Shown here: positions 1 through 9,000 of the stretch, piece by piece
Layout of the letters: every line of letters starts with the position of its first letter
Numbering within the stretch: position 1 is the stretch's first letter
NCBI GenBank assembly: GCA_964390795.1
Contig: CAYMLQ010000194.1
Location: 1 to 10,772, forward strand
Source: CAYMLQ01 sp964390795
GTDB lineage: Bacteria; Verrucomicrobiota; Kiritimatiellia; RFP12; UBA1067
Direction of reading: 5' to 3'
Length of the DNA stretch: 10,772 nt
The notes under the pieces: generated by a model
What the model saw: only the letters and a program-made list of their open reading frames with translations
Told to the model about the DNA's origin: nothing
The model's database searches: none
Program-made: the position numbers and the translations under genes

Positions 1-3000
1 GCCAAGTCCCGAATGTTTTCGGCCGTGAAGCCGAAGGTGCCGTCGCTCGCGTGCATGGCCACAAAGCCGTCGTTGGCGAGTGTGAGCCGTCCGTCGTTGT
101 AGCCGGGCAGCGATGCCGGATACTTGGCGTAGAGGGTGCCGTTGCTTACGATGGTCCCGCCGGAGTACGTGTTGTTGGTGCCGGTCAGCCACAAGGTCGC
201 CGAACTGTTGTTCGCCTTGACCAGTGTGCCCACTCCCGAGACATCGCCGTCGATGGCCCAGTGGATGTTGTTCGCGGTTCCGTTCATGAACGTCCTGCCG
301 TTCAACTTCACCGGCCCGGCCCAATGGTTCATGTTGGTCGTGGTGGTGGTTCCCGAGCCTTGGAAGAATGAGCCCTCGTTGAGAATGAGCGACCACGTGG
401 GGACGAAGGGCGAGAGGTTGTAGAGTTCGAGCCGCGCGCCGCTGTTGACCGTCACCGAATTAGAAGCACTTCCGTTAACGAGGAGGCTGCTCTCAAAACG
501 GAGCAGGTTTTGGTTCACAACCATGCGGCCCGATCCCGGATACACCGGCATGGAGACGAGAGCGATCTCGCAAGCGCCGGTCTTCGTGAGGGTGTGGTCG
601 TTCATGAACAGGTAGCCGCTGCGGAGGTCCCACCGGTTCTTGCCGCCGAACGTCGTGTCGCCAGACAGCAGAACCCGCTGCACGGCGTTCATCTGGTTCG
701 AGATTGCGTTATTGACGATGGCGCCTGTTCCATCGGCACCCGCTCCGCTCACCGTAAACTCCTCGACGCCCAAATTCAGGTTGTCGTTAAAGCGCGTGCC
801 GCCGACCGACTTGTCGCAGCCCACATCCAACGCCGCACCGCTGGCGATGAAGACGCCGCCGCCAGGCGCGCCGAACGCGCTGTTCGCTTCCGGCCGCACG
901 AGGCCGGCGTTGACGTACAGCGGGCCCGTAAACGTATTGGTGCCGGCGAGATGCAACTGATTGGTGCCGCTCTTGACCAGCGTGCCTGCGCCGCTGATGG
1001 TGCCGGACAGCTTCTGCGCGAGACTGCCGCCAAACTCAAGGCTGCCCTCGCTGACCAGCGTCGCGCCCGAATAGGAGTTGGAGCCTGTGAGCAGTACCGG
1101 TCCCGGGCCAAACTTTGCCACACTGGAGGCCGCACTGTTATTGACGACAGCCGCATTGACTGTCAGCGTTTTCGAAGCGTTCCAGTTTTCAAACGAGAGG
1201 GTCCCGCCTGACCACAGCGCCATCAGAGAGCCGCTATTTTCGGCGTGCCCGATGGTGAGCGACTCCTGGCCCGCCTTGATTAGGAGACGGGAGGTCTGTA
1301 GCGCCTTGGTGGCGGTGTCGTTGGTCATGGCCACCACGGAGGCATACGCCGTCTCCTGCCGCACTTCGAGAACGCGGTTGGTCCACAGCGCTTCCAGCGT
1401 GATCGGGCCTTCGCTGCCCATCGTGTTGATCACCGCCGAGGCGTTTTCATTATGGGGAATCACCGAAGCCACCGTGCCGCCGAGCGCCGCGATACCCTGC
1501 TCGGTGCTGGTGCCACGATAAACGCCCAGCGTCGAACTGTAGAACGCGAGGTTGGTGCCGTTGATGGTCGCCCACGGGCCGATCATGCCGTCCGCCTGAC
1601 CGCCGACGAAGATGCGGTTTTGCGCACTCTCGCCGAGCCCTTCGCCGGTGAAGTTGACCGTGCCGCCCGCCCAGGTCATGGAGGCGAAGACGAGCGCGGA
1701 GGTCTGCCCGCTGGCCGCCTGGGCCGCAAATACGGCGTTGCTGCCCGCCCCGACCGTGAGCGCGCCGAGGGTTTCGGTGAAGTGGGCCGCGCCGCCGTCG
1801 TGGTTGAAGCGCACCCCGCCGCCCGCCAGCGTGAGGGGAATCGAGTTGGGAATACGGTCCGCCTTGTTCGCCGACACCGTGTTCTCCAGCGACAGCGTCG
1901 CGTTCTGGCTGACCGTGACGCTGCTGGCGCTCACCAGCGCGCCATTGGCACCCGCGAGCGCGGTGACGCCCGCGCCGGCCACGGTCAACGCGTAGGTGCC
2001 GCCGGTGACGGCACCGGACAGAACCAGCGTGCCGCCCGCCTTCAGCGAGGAGACCTGCGTGCCGCCCGCCAGCGTGATGGCGCAGGGCACGGTGTTGCTG
2101 CCGGCCAGGCTGACCAAGGCGCCGCTCATCGTTCCGCTGTTCCGCAAGTCGCCCGTCCCGTTCAGGTTCAACGCCAGCCGGTTGTTCGGATCGTTGATGC
2201 TCGCGCCGTCCAAAGCCAGCGTAGCGCCCGAACTGACGGTGACCGCACGCGCGGCGCTCGGCACGCCCAAGGCCTGACTGTTGCCCAGCACGAGCGTTCC
2301 GCCGGAAACGGTCACGGGGCCGTCGAAAAGGTTCGCTCCTCCGAGGCGCAGCAGGCCACTGCCGGCCTTGGTAAGGCCTGTACCCGCAGTGCCACTGATC
2401 ACGGCGTTGATGGCCAAATCGTAGTTCGAATGAATGCCGGAGTTGATCGTGAACGTGCGCGCGGCGTTGGCCAGCGACAGGCTGCCGTTGATCTGCGCGC
2501 GTCCCGTCGTGGCCGCGTTGAACGTGACGTTGTTGCTCAGCGTCAGCGTGCCGGTGCCGGTCTCGATGCGGGTGAGAAAGCCGTGTGCGGGCGTGATGGT
2601 CAAGCCGTTCACGGACAGGTTACCGCCGCCCGCCGTATTCAGGACCGGCGTCGTGTCCGTGATCGCATTGGGCGAGGCGATGACCAGAGCGCCGATGCCG
2701 TCGCTCGCGCCGTTCAAGTCCAACCGTCCGGTCTGGTTGATTGTCAGCGTGCCGGTGCCGATCATGTCGGGATTCGCGCTGGACGCCGCGTACTGCAGCA
2801 CGCCTCCGTCGTTGATGTTCACTGCGCCGTTGGCGATGGCGTTGACCCCGGCCAAACCGTTTGCCTTGGCCAGCACGAGCTTGCCGTCGTTCACGCTGGT
2901 CGTGCCGGAGAAGGTGTTGGCACCGGTGCCGCTGAGCGTCAGCGTGCCGTCACCGTTCTTGTTCAGCGCCTTCGCGGTGGTCGCGATCGCGCCGCCGAGC

Positions 3001-6000
3001 GACGTGTTGCCGTCGCCGTTGACCGTCAGGTCAAACGCGCCGCTGATGTTGCCCGCGAGCACCAGTGAGCCGCCAACCTGCAGGGAGGCGAGATACACAT
3101 TGTTGCCCGTCAGGGTGATCGGGCACGAAACCGTGTTGCTGCCCGACAGGCTGGTCAGCGCGCCGCGGATCGTACCGATCTGATAGTCGCCCGCGCCGTT
3201 GAGGTACAGGTTCGTGTAGTTGGCTGGGAAGGTGATGTTGCCTGCCGTGCCGTCCAGCACCATCGTGTCGTTGTTATTGACGCTCATGATGCGGCCGACG
3301 CTCGGCGCGCCCAGCGCTTGCGGGTGGCTGGCGATGATGGTGCCGCAGTTATCGGCGCTATACACGTTGCCATCGAACACGTTGGCGCCGCTCAGTTTCA
3401 GGACGCCCGCGCCAGCCTTGGTGACGCCATTTCCAGCCGCGCCGCTGATCACGGCGGAAACCTCCATGTCCACGGCCGCGCCGGGCGCGACGCTGTTGTT
3501 GACCGTGAAGGTCCGGGTGCCGCCGTTCAGGTCGAGCGTGCCGGCGAGGGTGGCCTTGTCGGGATCGTTGGCCGCGTTGAAGGTCACGTTACCGGCGAGC
3601 TTATTCGTGCCCGTCCCCGTCGTGACGTAGGTCGACGAGCCAGCTGGCCCGCCGCCCATTGTCAGTGAACCCAGAGTCAGCGCTCCATAGGCGGCGGAGT
3701 TGGTGATCCCGCCATTGTAGATCGTGACTGCGCCGAGGGTGTCAACGTCACCGGCGAAGTCCAGCACGCCAGAATTCCAGATGTTGACGGCGTTGTTGTT
3801 GAGGTCGCTTGAGCTGACGGCACCGTAACGAACCGTACCCTCGTTGATACTCAGGGTGCCCGAGAACGTATTCCCCGCGTTAAGCACCAGAGTGCCTGCG
3901 CCGTCCTTCGCGACCGCAGCGGCGCCGTTGGCAACGGGCACGCTCATCGTGAGCGTCCGCCCCGCACCGACGCCCAGGAACAAGGTGCCGAAGAGGTCGC
4001 GTTTGAGTACGCCCGTGCTGGAGCCGCTGCGCGTGATCGCGAAGTCGTCGCCGCCCGTCAGCGTGAGCCGGCCTGACGTCAGCGTCAGGTTGTTCGCGCC
4101 CGAAGCGCCCAGATTCACAACGTTCCCGGCGCCGGGGCTGTCGATCCAGAGCGAATTGACGGAACGGGCCGCGTTCAGCGCCAAGTGGTTATTGAGCGCC
4201 GTGTATTTTGTGTCGACGCCAGTCTGGTCAACCGTTCCGTCGAACTCCGTTCCCTCTTCCAGCGTATAGGCCCGCACGCCGGTCGCCGAACTGTAGTAGG
4301 CCGGATTGGTGCCGACCGTGGCGAAGCCCATCACGCCTGAGGCCAAGCCGTCGAAAAAGACGCGCGGATGGCTGCCGCCCGTGCCGAGCGTGCCGTTCGA
4401 CGCCGTAAAGTTCACCGTGCCAAAGCCGGGCGTGAGTCCACCGAAAACGAGGTCGACTGAGGAACCTGCACCTGCGCCGTTGACCACGTCGATCGTCGCG
4501 GCGCCGTTGACGAGCGTTGCGGCGCCCAGATTCTCGCCGGAGGCCTCGCCGTCCTTACCCGCGAAGCGGAAGGTGCCGCCGTTGAACGTCACGCCTGGCG
4601 CAAAGCCGGACAGACGGTCCCGCTTGTTGACCGTCGAGTTGTCGAGGAGCAGCGTCCCGCTGTCGAACAGCGTGTACGCACTCAGGCCCGTGTTGGTCGT
4701 GGTGCCGTCGCCGCTGAGCGCCAGAGTGCCGCCGTTCACCGTAAACAGACCCGAGTAGAGGCCTTGGGGCGAGGTGACGTCCATGCGCCCCGAGCCGGTT
4801 TTCACGAGCGCCGCAGACAGGGAGGTGTTGGTCAGCGTTCCGGAGAAAGTCGACGCGTTGTTGTTACGCCCCGCGTACAGGGTGTTGCCCTGCAGGTTGA
4901 CCCAGCCGGAGCCGCCCAGCGAGCCGATCGTCTCTGTACCGCTCACAAGGAACAAGCCGTTGACCGTTACGTCCGCCGCGTCGGGAATCGCGTTTCCAGC
5001 GTTCTGCAGCGTGGCGCCGGGAATCACGGTGATGCTGCTGCCCGGCAGAGCCCAGCTCAGGCCGAACGACACGTTGAGGTACACCGAACCGAGCTTCGGC
5101 GACAGCACGCGGTCGAGCACGTCCGTCGCGCCGATAGTTAGCGCGTTAGCACCCAGCGAGAACGGCTGATTCACATACAAAATGGTATTCGAGGTCGCGG
5201 CGATCGTGCCGCCGTTCGGGCCGATGACGAGGATGCCGTCGGGGGCCGAATTCAACGAGCGTCCCGCATAGTCGTTGACAAGCATGCCGCCCAGACCGGT
5301 CGTCGCATCGCGGTTGAGCGTCAGCACCGTCGTGCCCGCCACGAGCGGATTTGCAGCGCGGCGGTCACTGCCGTAGATCTCGAAAATGGGAGCCCTAGAC
5401 CCCAAATGAGAATCAAGCGTGTCGACGGGCGAGCCGAAATAGTCGACGCCCAGCCGAACGAGTTGCCCAGGCAGGAGCGACGCCGCGACGGCATCCGCCT
5501 GCGAACCCGTGAAGCCCATGGGGGTTGACACTTCGATTATGGAGCCGGGGCTCATTGTGATCGCGCCGGTGCCCGTCAGGCCGCCCGAGAGACTGGCAGC
5601 GAGTCTGCCGCCTGCCGCGACCGTGACCGGGCCGTTGATGCCTGCGGGTGTCCATGGTGTCAGCGTGCCGCCGTCTTCGATGCGTGCGGAAGCGAGGCCG
5701 CTGCCGCTGCCCATGGCGTCCGGGCGGTCCACAATCAGCTGCGCGCCGGACTTGACAGCGAAGGTCACCGGCTTGCCGGCCGACGTGTCTCCGTAGGTCG
5801 CCCCGGTCTCGTCGAGAATCACATTACCCAAGATGTTGACGGTCAGCGGCCCGGCAGGGGCCACCACGGGAGCGCCGGGGAGCGTCCAGTGTCCAAAATA
5901 CAGATACCCGGGGGTCGTTCCGGGTCTGGCCATGCTCTGGAACGTGATCTCGCTGGTTCCCGGCGTCACGTTGATCGTGCCCGCGCTCCAGCGTCTGTCG

Positions 6001-9000
6001 GCGGTGCGGTCATTGCTGAGCCCCTTGAACGGGGTGCCCGTGCCGATTGTAATCGCGCCGGCCGGAGCCTGTTGCTCCGAGGTCAACCCATAGAACAGAT
6101 CGGCGTTCGCGCCCAGATTCTTGACGGTGTTCGTCGCCAGGTTGAGCGGCCCCAGCAGGCCGACCGAATGCGCGATGATCGCGTCGGGCGCCAGCGTGAT
6201 GTTCGGCGTTACTCCCGCGACTCCGAAGCCGCGGTCCAGCGAGTTCAGGCCCGCACCGGCATACGAAGAGCCGTAGATCACGCAGCCCGGCCCGATGTTG
6301 AAGGTATCGTCGCTCGTGAACGGCGTGGTGGTCACACCGATCTGGCCGCCGTTGACCGCAGTGTAGTCATCGCCGGAGGCGTTCGCCGTCGCACCGACCT
6401 GCGCCAGCCACAGGACGCCGGCATCCACGCGCACCGGCCCATTGCCGAGGAAGCGGCGCATCTGCGTACCGCCGGTGTTCAGCGTGCCTTCATTGACGTA
6501 CGTCCCGCCCGAATAGGTGTTATCGACGGAGCCGTCCAAGGTCAGTGCGGCGCCGCCGTTCTTCGTCAGCGCGACCCGTCCGCTGCCGTTGTCGGTGATG
6601 AGCGAGCGAATGTAGGTGGTGTTCTGGCCGACCGTGACATCGAGCGAGGCGTCCGCGCCTGAACCCGCAGTCAGCGTTGACGGGTAGTAGATGACCATCT
6701 GGTTGTTCGCAACGCCGCTCATCAACTGGCCGCTGGTGAGCGTTAGCTTGTTGGTCGGGGTCCAGTATGCCTGGGCTGCCGCGTTGATGAGCAGCGAGTT
6801 GACGGTCTTGTCAGCGAGGAGACCAGGGAAGGCGGTCAGCGCATTGGTCATGCGCACGTTCTCGGTCGCGCCTGCGGCGTTGATATCGTTGTTCGCAAGC
6901 GTGTTGTATTCATTCGTCAACGCGCGGATGCCGGTCGTCCCGGCATGGGTCACCCAATCGTACGTGAACCGGGCGCCGGGCATGATGCTGATCGTCGTGC
7001 TGCCTGCCGCGCCGTTGCCACCGACCAAGGCCGGAGGCGCTGTGAAACGAACCTGCGGCGCGTTGGTCGCCGTCATTCCGAGCGCGGTGCCCGTAAAGTT
7101 CACATGGGAACCCTTGTCCTGCGACACGCTCGAGAAGATCAATTGCGGCACGCCGAGCGCCACATTGTTATTCACATTGCGGATCGTATTGACCGTGTTG
7201 TAGCCGGAGCCCAACGACAGCTTGCCCAAGGTCTGCGGCACGATCGCGTTGTAGTAGGCGCCGTTGAGCGTCAGCGTGCCGCCGTTCAGGGCGACGCCGG
7301 GCCGGTTACCCTCTGTACCGAACCGATTCGGGGCCGAGCTCACCGAGCCGTTCACGTTGTCCTCGATCTGGAACGTGCCGCCGCGTTTGACCGTAATGGT
7401 GTTCGCGGCTGTCATGCCAGGCAGCGTCACGCCGATGCCGGAGGCCGCGCCGGGGATAGCGCCTACGCGCATCAAGCCGCCATCCGTGTCCACGGTGATG
7501 TCGCCGCTGAAGGTATTTCCAACAGAACCGCCCACCATCATCTGGCCCGCGCCGGTCTTGGTGAACAACTCAGAGCCGGTCAGCGGCGCCGGCGATGACG
7601 AAATGAAGTTGCGGGGCACTTCGTACCCTGCCGTCGAACCCGGCTGCCAGTTCGTGATCGTCACCGTGCCCTCGCTCGGGCTGCCTGACACGTAGCCGCC
7701 GTCCGCCAGGGTCAGCGTCACCGTGTCGGTGGCGCGCGTCTGGTAGTTACGGTTGTACAGCGGGGCGACCACGATGTCGGCCGTCACCTGGCCCGCCGGA
7801 ATCGTCACCGCGCCGTTCAAGTAAGTCATGTCGGTCCCGTTCGCCGCGTTCCCGCTCAGCGTATAGTGAACCGTCAGCGGCGCGTCCTGCGCGACGCCGC
7901 GCGACACCGTGATCGTGCCCGTGTCCTGCGGGTACTCGGCCGCAGCCGCGTCGGTCACCTCCAGGGTCACCGCGCCCGTCAGCAGCGTCTCCGTGGCTGA
8001 CGCCCACACTGTCGCGTACGCGTTCGATGCAGCGAAGCGGAAGAAAGTGGTCGTCCCGGCGGAAAGGCCGGAGATCTCCTTCGCGAACGCGCCAGTCTCC
8101 GCGGGTGCCGCGAACCAGTTCGTGTTCGCCCACGCCCCGGCGTCCGTGCCGCCGTCTGTCGCGCCCCAGTACACCGCCACAGCCGTCTCTGTCAGGCCGG
8201 TCGAACTCAGGTAGCCGTTCAGCGTCGCAGCCGCACCCGACACGCCGGAGGCCGGCAGGTTCGCGACGTGCGGAAAATCGGGCGACGGATACGCGCCATA
8301 CGTCGCCAAGACGCCATTCGAGGCGACGTTCATATACTCGGCCCACACCCAGTTTTCCGAACGCGCGACGGACGACACGCGCGTCTCATCTATGGAGCCA
8401 GCGAAGTATCCGTAGGTGTAACCACCCACCCGATAGGGCGAACTCACTTGAACGCGCGTTGAGGTCAGGCCCGTCCGCACCAGTTGCCCATTTAAGAAGA
8501 TCCGGGGCACCTTGTTCGAATAGGTGACTGTGATTTGGTTCCAGTTCGTGCCGATGTTACCCGAATAGACGGCCAGAGGCGGCATATAGCTGCTGCCGTG
8601 CTCGTAGACCGAAATCCCGTTCGTGCCGACCGAAAGACCTGCGCCCACGACGTCGTTTATGCTGCCCAGTTCGGCCTCGAATACCCATTTCTGCCCCGCC
8701 GTTCCCGTTGTTGATGAATTGCTTTGGACATCGACCTCATGGTTGGTGGTCGCACGTACCCAAGCCGAGAAGCTGAAGGTGTTGACTGCGCGACCGGCCG
8801 TGCCGAACGTCACGTAGTCGTCAAAACCATCGACCAGGTCGCCGCCTGCGGTCGCGCCCGGCTCATCCTGCATGATTAACCCGCTCGGCGTCCCGTTGTT
8901 TCTGAACGCGGTTGAATCGAACACCGTGCCAAAGGACTCGGCATGGTGAGCCGCGATCACGTACCCTTCGGACCAGACCGAGCCGTTCGTCGTGTAGGCA

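Larger units (their letters stand above)
1..7640 (-). repeat. PATR-type beta-strand stem region, residues about 995 to window edge
   Basis: From about residue 995 on, the protein is dominated by short strands with regularly spaced Gly, Asn and Thr and motifs such as GGTLTL, NTFSG and LTKxGxG. This is the composition of beta-helical autotransporter passenger-like repeats. Ten PATR motifs and a degenerate one are listed separately. Cysteines are few. The region continues beyond the window, so the repeat count is a minimum. Confidence 0.85.

Noticed and set aside
510..1211. 233-codon open frame on the plus strand
   Set aside because: Antisense to PATR motifs 8 and 9 and the degenerate copy; low-complexity Arg/Ala-rich product.
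1452..3068. 538-codon open frame on the plus strand
   Set aside because: It lies antisense to the stem region. Its translation is Arg/Ala/Gly/Val-rich with no domain, as expected opposite a repetitive GC-rich gene. The minus-strand frame has coherent PATR motifs over the same bases.
5889..6662. 257-codon open frame on the plus strand
   Set aside because: Antisense shadow with biased Arg/Ala/Val composition and no recognisable domain; the minus-strand frame is continuous across it.
1..7640. Classical type V autotransporter with C-terminal barrel
   Set aside because: PATR motifs suggest a passenger-like stem, but no barrel domain is visible because the 3' end is outside the window. Other anchors (for example PEP-CTERM) are equally possible.
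1..7640. CRISPR-like regular repeats
   Set aside because: The repeats are at protein level with diverged DNA and irregular spacing, inside a coding frame. There are no identical 24-40 base repeats with uniform spacers.
7747..8346. 199-codon minus-strand open frame
   Set aside because: It is in a different frame from the main gene and overlaps the second FnIII and Calx-beta domains, which are clearly coded in the main frame.
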